Shown piece by piece: positions 1 through 13,378 of a stretch of DNA of 64,000 nucleotides. The stretch comes from Cyprinodon diabolis. Its lineage: Eukaryota > Chordata > Actinopteri > Cyprinodontiformes > Cyprinodontidae. Within the stretch, counting starts at the first letter, position 1; each line of letters starts with the position of its first letter. Under the pieces are notes generated by a model, which searched no databases, had not been told where the DNA came from, and worked only from the letters and a program-made list of their open reading frames with translations. The position numbers and the translations under genes were made by a program. Location of the stretch: NCBI GenBank assembly GCA_030533445.1, contig CM060069.1:31544337-31608336 (forward strand). The letters are read 5' to 3'.

Positions 1-1207
1 TTTCTTAAGGCTATCCTAAGAACACTTTTTTGGAATCATTAGAAAAGGTTTACCCAAGTTTTGACAGATGTAGTATTTTAACTCATGCACAATGATTGCG
101 AAAAAAAACAACACACACGGAAATAACATATTTCAAAAAAGTGGCTCGTCGTTGTACTGCTGTTTTTTTGTAAAGATGACAAGTTTTTAAATGACAGACG
201 GAAAAGAACTGGCATCCAAAACAGCAAAGACCTGATAGTAGCACCATCACTCCTTTTTGATTATATACAGAATTTGAACTGGAAGTTAGAAAACAGTATT
301 GCATAAATACAGACTATAGCCTACTGTAGATTATAATATTCTTATCTTTTTTAACTTCAGCCCAGAAAGTTGAAAGAAAATGCAGCTGTAGCTTAACTTA
401 AAAATGAATAACGAAAAAAATGTATTATTCATTCTTTATTATATATCACATTTTTCCGATGCTTTTATTGTTGAATGAGTTGTCTCAGCACGATGGTATC
501 AGCTGACAGCAGCTTTTATTTATTAGTCCAGTTTTAAGATGTTATATTTATATTTTCAAACAGCTTGCTTGACAAGACACCATGTTTTTTTTCTAGCATC
601 CATATTCACTGACATGAAGCCATCATGTAAATCCAAATATCCTAAATATAGAACTATACCTCTGTGTTTGTTTCTGGCTTTCGATGCACTCGAAAACACT
701 ATCTCCACAAGGACCAGTGGGCAAATAAGAGACTTAGCATAACGTGAAAAAGTCTAATGTTATCTGACATCATAGTTAACTATTTTCCTTTACTTCCAAA
801 TACTTGTAAGTAAATGTGATTACTGTGAAGAGTTGCATGTTTCAGTCTTTGCTTTGTCTGATGAATGAATGGCAATGAATGGCTTATCAAGCTCTAAAAG
901 AGTCATATTTTTTAGCTTATTTTTTGAAAACATATTTATAATTTTAATACATCTTCAAAAACATTTGAAGAAGATATACATTCTTATGAGTCATTTTTAC
1001 TTTGTATATTTACTAGAATAAGATTATGATTGTTCAAGTTATATGTTATGTCAACCTCTGGGGTAATCTTTAAAAACAATGCAGGTTGTAAAATACACTT
1101 AATGTGAATGTGTTTTAAAAACTACTTTTTATAGTGTGTGCTGGCATTTCGTGGGGGAACTTGCATAATTTTTAAAAACCCAATCTGCCTTTTCACACTG
1201 TCGCACA
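1..1207. other. intronic DNA, no feature seen
   Basis: This AT-rich stretch lies upstream of the Tc1 element and, by position, inside an intron of the TMEM132 gene. I see no exon with splice sites, no RNA gene and no recognisable repeat. The short open frames here look like chance. Confidence 0.6.
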
Positions 1208-1209
1208 TA

Positions 1210-1409
1210 CAGTGGGGCAAAAAAGTATTTAGTCAGCCACCAATAGTGCAAGTTCTCCCACTTAAAAAGATGAGAGAGGCTGGTAATTTTCATCATAGAT
1301 ATACCTCAACTATGAGAGACAAAATGAGAAAAAAAAATCCAGAAAATCACATTGTCTGATTTTTAAAGAATTTATTTGCAAAATATGGTGGAAAATAAGT
1401 ATTTGGTCA
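1210..1409. repeat. Tc1 terminal inverted repeat, left
   Basis: This 200-bp arm pairs with 2615-2814. Both arms carry the outer motif AGTATTTAGTCAGCCACCAA and the inner motif AATAAGTATTTGGTCA. The outer and inner copies of AAGTATTT-GTCA are probably the paired transposase-binding direct repeats typical of fish Tc1 elements (IR/DR layout). That role is inferred. Confidence 0.9.
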
Positions 1410-1425
1410 ATAAAAAAAGTTAATC

Positions 1426-2448
1426 TCAATACTTTGTTATATATACTTTGTTGGCAATGACAGAGATCAAACGTTTTCTGTAAGTCTTCACAAGGTTTTC
1501 ACACACTGTTGCTGGTATTTTGGCCCATTCCTCCATGCAGATCTCCTCTAGAGCAGTGATGTTCTGGGGCTGTCGCTGGGCAATACGGACTTTCAACTCC
1601 CTCCAAAGAGTTTCTATGGGGTTGAGATCTGGAGACTGGCTAGGCCACTCCCGGACTTTGAAATGCTTCTTACGAAGCCACTCCTTCGTTACCCGGGCGG
1701 TGTGTTTGGGATCATTGTCATGCTGAAAGACCCAGCCACGTTTCATCTCCAATGCCCTTGCTGATGGAAGGAGGTTTTCACTCAAAATTTGACGATACAT
1801 GGCCCCATTCATTCTTTCCTTCACACGGATCAGTCGTCCTGGACCCTTAGCAGAAAAACAGCCCCAAAGCATGATGTTTCCACCCCCATGCTTCACTGTA
1901 GGTATGGTGTTCTTTGGATGCAACTCAGCATTCTCTCTCCTCCAAACACGACGAGTAGAGTTTTTACCAAAATGTTCTATTTTGGTTTCATCTGACCATA
2001 TGATATTCTCCCAGTCATCGTCTGGATCATCCAAATGCTCTCTAGCAAACTTGAGACGGGCCTTGACATGTACTGGCTTAAGCAGGGGGACACGTCTGGT
2101 ACTGCAGGATTTGAGTCCCTGGCGGCGTAGTGTGTTACTGATGGTAGCCTTTGTTACTTTGGTCCCAGCTCTCTGCAGGTCATTCACTAGTACCCCCCGT
2201 GTGGTTCTGGGATTTTTACTCACCGTTCTTGTGATCATTTTGACCCCACGGGGTGGGATCTTGCGTGGAGCCCCAGATCGAGGAAGATTATCAGTGGTCT
2301 TGTATGTTTTCCATTTTCTAATAATTGATCCCACAGTTGATTTATTCACACCAAGCTGTTTACCTATTGCAGATTCAGACTTCCCAGCCTGGTGCAGGTC
2401 TATAATTTTGTTTCGGGTGTCCTTTGACAGCTCTCTAGTTTTGGCCAT
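1426..2448 (-). CDS. Tc1 transposase, DD34E, apparently intact
   Basis: This 340-residue protein catalyses cut-and-paste transposition of the surrounding element. Residues 1-50 look like the first helix-turn-helix of the paired-like DNA-binding domain. SGAPRK (58-63) stands at the place of the GRPR/AT-hook motif, and a second helix-turn-helix covers about 68-120. The DDE catalytic core has D153 in WSDETK, D244 in HDNDPKH and E279 in SPDLNPIE, spaced DD34E as in Tc1 enzymes. The length is typical of the family and no stop or frameshift is present. The start MAKTREL is the usual family start. The frame fills the space between the inverted repeats and runs opposite to the host gene. Activity cannot be judged from sequence alone. 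Confidence 0.96.
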   Translation of the reverse strand: MAKTRELSKDTRNKIIDLHQAGKSESAIGKQLGVNKSTVGSIIRKWKTYKTTDNLPRSGAPRKIPPRGVKMITRTVSKNPRTTRGVLVNDLQRAGTKVTKATISNTLRRQGLKSCSTRRVPLLKPVHVKARLKFAREHLDDPDDDWENIIWSDETKIEHFGKNSTRRVWRRENAELHPKNTIPTVKHGGGNIMLWGCFSAKGPGRLIRVKERMNGAMYRQILSENLLPSARALEMKRGWVFQHDNDPKHTARVTKEWLRKKHFKVREWPSQSPDLNPIETLWRELKVRIAQRQPQNITALEEICMEEWAKIPATVCENLVKTYRKRLISVIANKVYITKY

Positions 2449-2614
2449 GGTGGAGTTTAGAGTGTGACTGTTTGAGGTCGTGGACAGGTGTCTTTTATAC
2501 TGATAACGGGTTCAAACAGGTGCCATTAATGAAGGTAACGAGTGGAGGACAGAGGAGCCTCTTACAGAAGAAGTTACAGGTCTGTGAGAGCCAGAAATCT
2601 TGCTTGTTTGTAAC

Positions 2615-2814
2615 TGACCAAATACTTATTTTCCACCATATTTTGCAAATAAATTCTTTAAAAATCAGACAATGTGATTTTCTGGATTTTTTTTTCTCAT
2701 TTTGTCTCTCATAGTTGAGGTATATCTATGATGAAAATTACCGGCCTCTCTCATCTTTTTGAGTGGGAGAACTTGCACTATTGGTGGCTGACTAAATACT
2801 TTTTTGCCCCACTG
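2615..2814. repeat. Tc1 terminal inverted repeat, right
   Basis: This is the reverse complement of 1210-1409 apart from about two substitutions. It ends in GCCCCACTG followed by the TA target duplication. Confidence 0.9.
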
Positions 2815-2816
2815 TA

Positions 2817-5800
2817 TAGCTTTATAACAGTAAACTGAGAAAAAAAATATCGCCCCAAAAAAATGGTGGCATAATTGCTGATAAAAAAAAATGTAAATAA
2901 TTAGCATTTTATTTCATACAACTGAGTAGAAAAAGAGTCAAATAGAGGATTTTATTGGTTTTCCTGCAATCAACAACAGCTTTCAAAATATTCCTCTCAA
3001 GTACTAAACTTAAAATGAGTGAAACTAAGTAAAAGTTATTAAACAGAACATTAAAATAGATCCTAATAAAAATTGTAAAGAAACTAAAAACACTTTTTCT
3101 CAGTAGCACTGTGAAAGATAACAACATTGTCTGGCTTCTTAAAACAAAAATATGTACACGTAGCAATACATATGTAGTATAGATGATCAAAGAGAAGAAA
3201 AGCGACAGTGTGCATCTCTCACAGGGTTTCATTATCCGCTGAAACGGTACCACACATTGTGATGCTGACCTTGAGGGTCAGGGACTTGGTGCTCCAAGTG
3301 CTAACACATTTGTTTTTGGGAACATTAAGCAGCAGCCTATATTTAAAAAAATATATCATCAAAGGATTCTAAAATTTACACACTTTTTATCCCTGAGACT
3401 AATATATTTTTCTCAACCAGAATGAATAATTTTTAGCTCACTCTTTAGATGTTTCTTTGCTCAAATTACTCGCATGTAATATATGTCCTGTTTTATTCAG
3501 CCAAAAACAGGTCTGTGTATTATTTACCAGTGGACTAAAGTACTTCCAAAAAGCAGTGTACAGATATCTGAAATTTAAAAAAGTCCATGATCAACAATAA
3601 CTTAATTTGAGTAAATCCCTGAAATGTTTTCTGATTTTTTCGTCTTTCTGAAACTACATGTCCTTGACTTACCCATTTAAGCTTTACAAATTTCCTTTTT
3701 CCTATTTTTGGAGGCACTTCTTTTAAAAGATACCAACTTATGAAAACATAAGCATATACACAAAAGAAGGTGGTTGAAGTTTACTAACATTTACACACAC
3801 ATTTCAAAAGGACAGATGCTTACATATCTACAGTTTGTCCTGCCTTTGAAAGTATTGTTCATTATCATTCCTCTTTCAATTCTATTTTTAGATAGTCTAT
3901 ATTTATTATAATAATCCAGCAGATTTTGTTTTATAAAGCGCATTGCTTCCATGGACGTTCTAAATGGTTTTAGATACAGTTTGCAACGTAACCCAAGGGA
4001 AGGTCAAGTCAGACATCATTTTTATTTTCTTGTCATGTATTTTTTGGTTATACTAGACATAAAAGATGTTTAATCCATTAACCAGAACTGCTTTGTAAAC
4101 GATTCCTTAGGTAAATGAATTTCCTGCAGACGGCTAAAAAAATATTTAAGGATTTTTTGTTCGGATAAAAAAAAAAAAGAGAAAAACAGTAGAGAATTGG
4201 TTGTAATTACATAAGATCAAAGGTAGTATTTTTGATTCAAAATTACTAACTTCCAACCAAAAAAAACTTTATAATTTAAAAACTTTACCTTTTGCTCAAA
4301 CATACTTACAAAAATTGAGCTAGAGTCCTGGCATCCATTTAAGCCGGTAGCAATCAGTAAATGATGAAAAATATTTATTGGCAGCTAAATTGTATTTTGC
4401 ATTAACCTATTGAACTTTTTTAATCCAATGTGGAGAATTTTGTTGTGGAGGTTCTAGAATGACGGGCTGTCTTGGTGTATAAATGCTAATGACAATGAAA
4501 AGTAGAGAAGCATGGTTTGAAATAACTATAGACATTAGAACAAACTATTCTGTGCAGTGTATCAAACGCATAAATTAATCTACAATAAAGACCTGAGGCT
4601 CTTTGTATATAGAAATGTCTCACCTACATTCATTTAATTTGGCTTGCTCCTGTCAGACTTTCTGTCAGACAATTGAATACAGTATACCTTGGATTTATAT
4701 AAGAAAGATAACAGAGCAACATATTGATATAATCTAATTTTAAGATCTAATAGTTTCATGTCAATTATGGAGCTACTAAATTTACACTACTCAGAAAAAA
4801 TGACAGCTAATTAAAGTCTACATTAGCTTATTTAAATGAAACTATAAAGAGAAGATTCAACACTTTTCGTCATAGTGACAGTATTAAAAAATAATAATAA
4901 TTGCTGCCCACATGTTAATAACATCACTTATGGGGCTTAGTTTTCCCAAAATCAGGAAAGACCTGGTTATAAACATCTAGATTATGCTGTTTACTTCTTT
5001 TCCTTGAGCCATCTTTTCTTTAATAAAACATTTTTATGAATTTTAAAATATTCCCTTAGCTTTCACTCTGAGTAAACTGTTCTAATTGTAGAAATGCTGT
5101 TTAAAAAAAGTGTGAGATGTGAATAATAGGGAATTTGACTGAGGGTAAAAGTCGATGAGTGGGAGACAATGAGGAAAAATTTAATGAAAGTGAGGAGGAG
5201 GAGAAGCTGAGTGACACAGAGCTGTCAGTTTTGCTCTGCAGAGAGACAGGGTGATCTTGCACCATTTGAGAGCTAAAGCTGCCAACTCACATGCAAAGAC
5301 GTGGAGACGAATGACAGCTTTCCTTTGACTTGTTTGTTAGAAAGAGACGATTGTCACCACTGAGTGCTTGTGCTGAAATTAATAGTTGCGCCAATCAAGT
5401 TTTTGAGGGTTTTGGAGTTTAAAATGAAAGCGATGACACAAAAAGAATTACAAAAAAAAAAAAAAACATGTCAAACAATCCTTAAAGGAACATAATCAGA
5501 ATGTTTTAGAAAACATTTTTTTAATATCAACATACTGCCAGTACTTCAGATGTCCTGAACATACAATTCTCTGTGTTGGAACTTCTTCTAAAAACATTAA
5601 TAACTGATTGGACTTATGCTTCATCCAGCTGGCTATTATGCAGTTCAGAGAATTTTGTTCTCTAGTTGGATAAAACAGGTTGGTGTCTTTGCAGAGCTCC
5701 ATCTGTCTAGTTGGACCAAAGTCCCTCTACTTCCCAATGTTAGGATGCTTTGCACATACACATATGCCTGATTTACAGATGCATCCAGATTCATTCTTAA

Positions 5801-7000
5801 AGTACTTCAGAAATTAATAATTGCTCAGTCACTCAATACATACAGGTATGCTTAAAATGACTCACTCCAGATTACAAGCAAATGTTGGTAACAGCCTTGG
5901 TAATGCACACATGCAAGAAATCTTTGTTTTCTGTTTCTGGAGTCAATGAACAATATTGTTTGTTATGTGATTAGCATGCAAAGCATTTCTGATATTTTCT
6001 TTACTTATCCTTTAATGAAATATATGACATCTACCTGTAACATATGCAGAACAAATCCCTGCACCATGTTCAATATAACTAATAACTTCCCCTCGAAAAG
6101 TAATGTGAAGTAAAATTTAAACAGCATCTGAACAACAAATTTTATTCTTCCATTATTTATTTGGACCGTGCCATAGTTCTGCAGGTAAATGGTTAAACCA
6201 GTTTAATTATCCAATTTCTTTTTGTACATCAGTTTGCACAGGGACCACTGCAGTTGAGTGATCTTTCCACGAGTGTTATGCCCTACTGTATGTATACATT
6301 GCTCTCGAGAACATTGAGTTTAGAAATCTGTCTCTAACCAATACCAACAGTTTTATTTTTTATTTATTTATTTATTTATTTTTTTAACATTAAGGTCTTG
6401 GGTCAGAGGACTTGAAAAAGTGTTCTGCTTTGAACAATAATGAGATGCCTTCTTTGGGATGCTTTAATATAGGTCATCATTTAGAACTCACTAGCTAATA
6501 GTGATTTTTACTAAGGGGAAGAACAGTCTGTCTGTTATTTTTGGCTTTTGTGGTCTTTTTTTTCTAAGATTATGTATTTAAAGCCCACTCAAGTTCCCCA
6601 GTCCATGTTTCCGTGATATCAAAGAGAGGAGTCTTTGTTCCGAAAAAGTGAATGGATGCTCTTCTAGATAAATTGGGGTTAAGGAAACCAACAAATAAAA
6701 AGTTGCTCTTATTTTTGTGAGATAAGATTATGGCTTTGGTATCCCCCTTGGTTCTTACCTCACTTTACATAATGGTTATATTTGAATATTTTACTTCTGG
6801 TGTATGAAGCCCCAAAATGTTTTGGGCAAAAACATATTCCCAGGTTTCTTGTCAAAGAAGCCATGTAAACCTAACAGGTTATTTGTTATTTAAATCTGAA
6901 AAACTCACACAAAGAGAAAAGACAATTAGGAAAAATGTATTGATACAATTACTTTGTCTTTGGCGCTTAGACCTAAGTAGGAAGCATAGCGCTTAATTTT
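2817..7000. other. intronic DNA, no gene seen
   Basis: This is AT-rich intron sequence with several homopolymer runs, for example A runs near 4168-4180 and 5450-5466. The longest open frame (2909-3253, minus) has no recognisable domain and an AT-driven composition. I see no host exon, RNA gene or complete mobile element. Confidence 0.55.
6352..6385. repeat. (TTTA)n microsatellite
   Basis: A short simple-sequence tract of TTTA units runs into poly-T. Confidence 0.9.
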
Positions 7001-7129
7001 GATAGATATGCATGAACAGGAGCAAAGAATAGGGCTGTGTCCCCCCTAGGCCTGAAACTGGTGGGGGTGTGGAGATAGATGAAGTTGGTCAGTCTGTAGA
7101 CTGCTGGTTAGCGAGAAGTTATGCTGAGC

Positions 7130-7345
7130 TTTATGGGGAGATCCAGAGGACTGCGTGAGCTGATTCTAGAGGCTTACTCAGGGACCTGGAAGATGAAAGT
7201 CCAGTTTGGATAACACAGGTTGAGAGAACCTGTCCATGATGAGCAAGCATGAAGCCACAGTGGAGAGGAAAAACTCCCCGTTGGGAAGAACCTCTGGCAG
7301 AACCAGGCTCAACATGGCGGTCTTCTGCCGGAGTGGTACTCAGAG
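7130..7345. repeat. interspersed repeat remnant
   Basis: The segment containing ACAGTGGAGAGGAAAAACTC, then GGGAAGAACCTCTGGCAGAACCAGGCTCA (split here as GGGAAGAACCTC and TGGCAGAACCAGGCTCA), resembles a repeat I know from many teleost genomes. It is GC-richer than the surrounding intron. I cannot assign a family name, and the limits are approximate. Confidence 0.5.
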
Positions 7346-8066
7346 ACAGGGAACTCAGTAAGCATCCGGGAGGAATCACACTCTGATGAATCTTTAGCTA
7401 GGATGGTGGAGGACGGGCTGGAGGTGGGTTGAAACAGCGTCATCTGAATAAAGTCACTACGCATCCACCACCCGCGCACAGGAGCAGACAGGTGCGTATC
7501 GGAGGCCTTTAAGATGAACTTTGGATGCCGCTTGGCTTTTGTGGAGGTGTGGTTCGAAGCTGATTGGCTGTGTTGTAAGTGGATGTTTCTTCAGTTGAAC
7601 TTCCGCCTGGGCTCCATTTCTGTTAGCCAATTTTACCAGAAAACAAAGGGAACGTTAATTTAGCTTTATGGTCTCAGCTCCAAATGTACTCCCCTAAAAC
7701 CTGACACAGCATATGCAGATACTGTTGGCTTCTATAAATCAGGTCTTAAAAAACATGTTCCCTACTTCAGGTCCAGAAAAAATATATTTAGAAGACTAAG
7801 TGATTGTCTGATTATTGTTGATAGACTAAAGTAGACTTTGATTTATATTATTTTATTATTAATTGTGGAGTTTGAAAAATACATAAATTGATTTAGGTTT
7901 ATTCAGAAAATAACCTAAATTTGAGGCCCTGTCAAGTTTTTTCTCCCACCAAAGTCCAAAAATTAACATACAAAAAGACATAGAAGAGAAAGCATTTTTT
8001 ATTCTCTTCCAATGAATAAAAATAAACTTTATTAATATGCCCAAAATGGCAAAATATTTTAAGTAG

Positions 8067-8381
<315 letters not shown>

Positions 8382-8629
8382 TAAGACATTTTTTTTTCTT
8401 TTTTGGTGGCCACTGACCTCTTTGTTTTCTAAACACTGAAACACAAAAAAAGATAAGCAAAAGTTGTAAGGAATTGCCACACAAGAGACCTTATCTTACC
8501 TTTGTGCACATTCCTTTCTTGCACTAAAAAAGTCTAACCATTTTTTCAAAGGTATAACAGATCATATGATATAGCTATGCATTAAAATATGAGACTACAG
8601 TAAAGTTGTTGCAAGCCAAGTGCTGTTTT

Positions 8630-10140
8630 TGTTTGAAGAAAATATTACACTTGGTCAAAATTGTTGGTACCCCAAGGTGGAAAAAAGAAAAAAACACAAT
8701 GCTCAAAGAAAAATAACTTTGAATTTGCCAAAAGCAATTCTAAATTGAAATTCTATAATAATAAACAACTAAAAGTTAGACATTGATTTTTAACCCCTTC
8801 AAAATATTAATCCCAATAGAAATAAAACAAATGAAACAGGCATGGACAAAACTGATGGCAACCCTTTAAAAACCTGAAAATGATGTTACTAAAGGGACAT
8901 GTTAAATCAAGGGTCGTTCAATAATAAACATCAAAATCTTTAATCAGTTGTAACTGGTTGTAACTGTGCTGTTTGGTGACATGGTGTGTACCACACTCAA
9001 CATGAACCAGAGGAAGCAAAGGATGAAGCTGTCTCAGGAAATTAGAATTAGCATTATAGACTAGTATGTTAATGTTCCTTGAACATGGGTTGAACATCTT
9101 ATTCATAAGATCCATGGCACTGTAGCCAACCTCCCTGAATGTAGCAGCAGGAGGAAAACTGAAGACAAACAAAGAGATAGATGGTTAATATGAATGGTAA
9201 TCAAAGAGCCCAGAAAATCTTCCAAAGCTATGAATCCAACCTAGACATCAGATTGCCGTATCTGTTGTTGTTTGAGCAAAACTGGACTTAATAGGAGGAC
9301 ACTATTTATACGTGTTGCTGTTCATGTGTTTACTGTTCATTAGTTGATTTAAGACAATTTGTGAATAAATATACAAGTTATTGTATTTCATATGGTGTTA
9401 ATGTAAGTTAAAATGCATTTAAATTTACATTAATACCATATGAAATGCAATAACTTGTATATTTATTCACAAATTGTCTTAAATCAACTAATGAACAGTA
9501 AACACTTGAACAGCAACACCTGCAATGGGGACAATTTGGGGAAGAATTAATTCTAAAAGACAGACTAAGATTTGCCAAACTACATGTTGACAAGCCACAA
9601 AGTTTCTGAGAGCATCTTCTATGGACAGATGAGACAAAGGGAAAGTTTTGTCAGGCACATAGGCTCTATGTTCAGAGAGCATCAAAGATCTATGTTTACA
9701 GGCTCTGTTGTGTTTTGGGGCAGCTTTTTTTCATATGGCTCAGGGTGTCCTGAATCTATGCAGGGTAGAATTAAATCTCTAGACTGTCAAGGATTCCTAG
9801 AGAGAAATGTGCTGCCCAGTGTCAGAAATGTTGCAGGTCATGGGTCCTGCAACAGGATAATGACCCAAATCACACATCTGAAAACACCCAAGAATGGCTA
9901 AGAGGAAAACATTGGACTTTCTGAAATGGCATTTTATGAGCCCTGACCTAAATCCTATTAAACAGTTTTGCAAGGAGTTCAAACATGCCATCTGGTAAAA
10001 ACAGCTTTCAAATCTTAGACAACAAGAGCAGGGACAGTTACAGGAATCATTGGATTGCAGTGATTGCCTCAAAAGTTTGTACGAAAGTTAGCAAAGAAAC
10101 ACTGTAATTCATGTTCACTTGACTTGAAGACCATCAGTAA
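8630..10140 (+). pseudogene. decayed Tc1-family transposon and transposase
   Basis: This is an old Tc1 copy in the plus orientation. The left edge has TTGGTCAAAATTGTTGGTAC (8648-8667), typical of another fish and amphibian Tc1 group. Transposase remnants follow in order: a degraded DNA-binding region at 8990-9300, then WTDETK at 9622-9639, QDNDPNH at 9853-9873 and SPDLNPI at 9939-9959. These are the three DDE landmarks. The residue after SPDLNPI is Lys, so the catalytic Glu is lost. Several stops and frameshifts also break the frame. A foldback element (9312-9519) splits it. The right end is not recognisable and the boundary is approximate. It is clearly far older than the copy at 1210-2814. 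Confidence 0.85.
9312..9519. mobile_element. 208-bp foldback MITE inside the decayed Tc1
   Basis: Two arms of about 95 bp are near-perfect reverse complements: the left starts GTGTTGCTGTTCA and the right ends GAACAGCAACAC. They meet at a short loop near 9410-9420. The whole unit can fold as one hairpin. It interrupts the decayed Tc1 transposase between its DNA-binding and catalytic parts, so it inserted later. I could not identify a target duplication or the parental family. Confidence 0.85.
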
Positions 10141-13100
10141 GTTTTTTAGTAAGTTACATTTTTTATTATGGATAAAAACTTTATGTTCATGCATTATAGT
10201 ACGGAATAACGCCAGTAAGTACATTTGAGAATCCTAAGTCTTTGATTATATTGTAAGAAAGGATATAAAAAAAGAAAATTTAATTTTTTTTTCAGGAAAA
10301 GACATCAAATCAAGTCAGTGTCAAAATATACAGTGCTGTCAGAGATGGCACAAAACCCAAGAGCAACATTTTACACCCTGCAAGCCTCACTTAGCATGTG
10401 AAATGTTAAAGTTCATAATGGGGCATAGGATGTTTGCGAGGGATTCTAGGAGAAAGCCACTTCTTTACTGAAAGAGCATTACGTACATTTCTTAGGTTGG
10501 AAAGGTTATTTCTGAATGAAACTTATGAAACACCTTAGATACATTAAGGATGTTTTACTGTAAAGCAGATATTGAAGATGACCAAATGCGACTTGACTTC
10601 TGATAGAAAATGTCAAGTGAAGGGAATGTGTTAAGATTGAATTTAATGTACATAAAACATAGAGGTAAACTGGGTGAAAACACTTTTTTAGTTGATGAAT
10701 TCTGTTCCAACCTGTACCTTCTGAGATGTCTGCAAAGTCACACTCCAGATCCCAACCAGAGATCAAGAGAGCTGTATATGAAGGTTTTTTAGGCAAAACA
10801 TAATGAACAAAAGCAGTTTTGTAAAGGGGAGCCGGCTTAATGAGAGATTTACATTTACACAGCGCAAGAATTTCAAACTGTTGCTGCAAAAGGAGTGTAT
10901 TCATGCTTCTGGATTATAAAATTATACTTTTTTTTGTCCCATTTATTCTTTTTTTGTCTTTGATAAATAACAACATTGTTATTGGTTGAGTTTTAAGAGA
11001 TTGCAAGTTAGATTCAAATGCTTTTTAAAGTCTGTAAGGATAAAGATGATATTTCACCCTTACAGTATAAACAGTATTTTGTCCTTGTGTGTAAACATCT
11101 AGAACTGAAAGACCAAAGGTAACCATTTTGACCATAATGCAGTCTTTTCTCATTGATTGCCTTTTAAGCAAGCTAAGCATATTTTATACCATCTGAAAAA
11201 AACCTAAATACCACCAAACCTACAGTTTTAATTAAACAAGAATTTCAATGACATCTCTAAATGAAAACATTCAAAGACATAGTTTGATTTACATAAAGGA
11301 CCCAATATGTGAGTCATGTACAGAAATTTATTAAGAGAATTCATTTTTAATATGCAGAATATTTAGATAGTAGTTAAAAAAGAGACTAAAAACAAAAGTG
11401 CCAACTTTTTGTCTGTGTGCATGTTTAACCAAGCAAAGAAAAAGCTCACCCAGTACCACATAAAGTAAACAGGCCCCCTAATTATAGTCTGATTCCTTGG
11501 CTGACTTGTCTGTCACTGCTAAAAACAGACCTTGACCCCCATGTTTCTGCTGCAAGCCACTAATGTCACCTCTGAGTTGACTGCTGTCCCCTTAACTCAT
11601 GTGAAGGAAGTAAAGGGGGAGGGTGTATGGTAAAGACAGGTTAGGAAGTAAGCCAAACCACTGGGCCACAACATGTTAACCTGTCAGCACGTTTTCTGCC
11701 TGACAAGCCATGCCCCATTAAACCTAATGGAAACTGTCACGGTCATTCTCCCTGGCCACCTGACCAGCATGGAAGCAAGTAAAGCCTGAAGCATTGAGAT
11801 TTAAAGGTCTAGGATAGAAACTAAAAAAAGGAGAAAATAGAAAATTAAGCAAATTATGGGAGGAAACTGAGAGTCATGCTACAAAAGTGAGAAACCAATG
11901 ACATTGACAGTGTTGAAAACAATACAAGAGATTTTCATCACAGATAGAGTTGGATGTTAGAAGACCAGAAGACAAGTGTGGGAAATCTACATTTTTGTAA
12001 AGTAATTGACCCCTTAAAGATTTATATACATAAATCTAAATTATATTTAGGCCTTGTTGGTGATTAATAAGAATGTTTGACCTCAGAAACAGATGGCCAA
12101 ACATTCCTCCTCATGATTCGATGCGTGTAGAAAACAGAATTCACTTAGCTGTTCTTTAACCTCCTAGATCAATCATCTGACTACTTTTGAGTAATTTTTG
12201 AGGATGAGTCCTCCTAAAATGGTTTAGAACTCCTCTTTGTTTTGTCTGATGATAATGGCTCATACTCTGGATTACTGGAATCCCTTAACATCAGAAATGG
12301 CTTAGTAATGGCTTTGCCTCCTCTTTCCTGGCTGAAAATTGTCAGTGACTTATTTTCTCATGTGTGTTTTTTTATATATATATATATGCTGAGGCACTAT
12401 GAATGCTTTAGAGACCTTTAAGCCTACTTTATGTTGTCAGAAAACTGATATTTAATTGATTTTCTTAAACCTACAGCTCAGTCAGTAATCCAGTCTGTTC
12501 AGTTAAAGATTGATCAGGGTTAATTACAATAAATAATTAAACAAGTGGTGTAATTGATTTTTCACATTGATGAGTGTACATTGGCTTAGATCAATTGCTA
12601 ACTTAATAAATAAAATTACCATGCCTTTACTAGTATGTTATTCTTATATAATCTTTTTGCTGCTGTAAACACCAAAATATCCCCATTGTGGGACAGTAAA
12701 GAGATTTTTTATTGTATTTTAAATAACATGTATTATGCACTCTTAACTATTTCTAAAATTCTAATCTTTTTGTTTATCTAAAACACATATGACAAAGCAT
12801 ATCCAGCATATCCATCCACATATAAATATTCACAGCAGTTTATTTGCCTGGCTTGTTGTCAACATCTCTAACATAATACAATATGCTTAACTACACAAAT
12901 TTAAGGCCATGTGCAGCATTCATTTTTTTCCAATCTTAAATCCTTTCCTACCTGGGGCAACCTAATGAGTATTTCTTATTGCGATGAGAGATCATTTTAT
13001 CTGCTTTAGAATAAATATGTACTTTTGTGCAGAAGATCATCTGCAGGTTTAAAAACATTTTCAGGAGAGTAATTTTCATTTATAAAGAAACACATTTCCT

Positions 13101-13378
13101 GAGATGGCTGCATCTGCAAAGGATTTGCCGAGGGCCAAATAAATAGCAAACATTCTGAGAAATATCAGTTGCCCTTTTAAATAAAATGAGAAAGCCAGCT
13201 CACAGTAACACTGTTAGACATGGTCAGCTTTAATTCCAAAAATATATTTTCTGTCCTCTCTTCTGCTCCTTTGCTTTGAAACCACAATCAGTTTTAGATA
13301 TTTTATTGGTCTCTCATCCTCATCAGTGTAACTCTTTCACTAATAAATTAAGTCTACTTTCTTTATTTTTCCATATAG
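10141..13378. other. intronic DNA, no feature seen
   Basis: The remainder of the intron up to the acceptor at 13377-13378 is AT-rich with no recognised exon or complete element. A short (TA)n run lies near 12374-12388. The pyrimidine-rich stretch ending CCATATAG just before 13379 is the acceptor of the next TMEM132 exon. Confidence 0.6.

Larger units (their letters stand above)
1210..2814 (-). mobile_element. complete Tc1-type DNA transposon
   Basis: The 1605-bp element is bounded by TA dinucleotides at 1208-1209 and 2815-2816, the target duplication of Tc1/mariner elements. Its ends begin CAGTGGGGCAAAAAAGTATT and form inverted repeats of about 200 bp (1210-1409 and 2615-2814). By eye these differ at only about two positions. 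It encodes one uninterrupted transposase on the minus strand. The end sequence is one I know as widespread in teleosts. The near-identical ends and intact frame suggest recent insertion. Confidence 0.95.

Noticed and set aside
1799..2467. 222-codon plus-strand open frame
   Set aside because: It is antisense to the intact Tc1 transposase and has no family similarity of its own.
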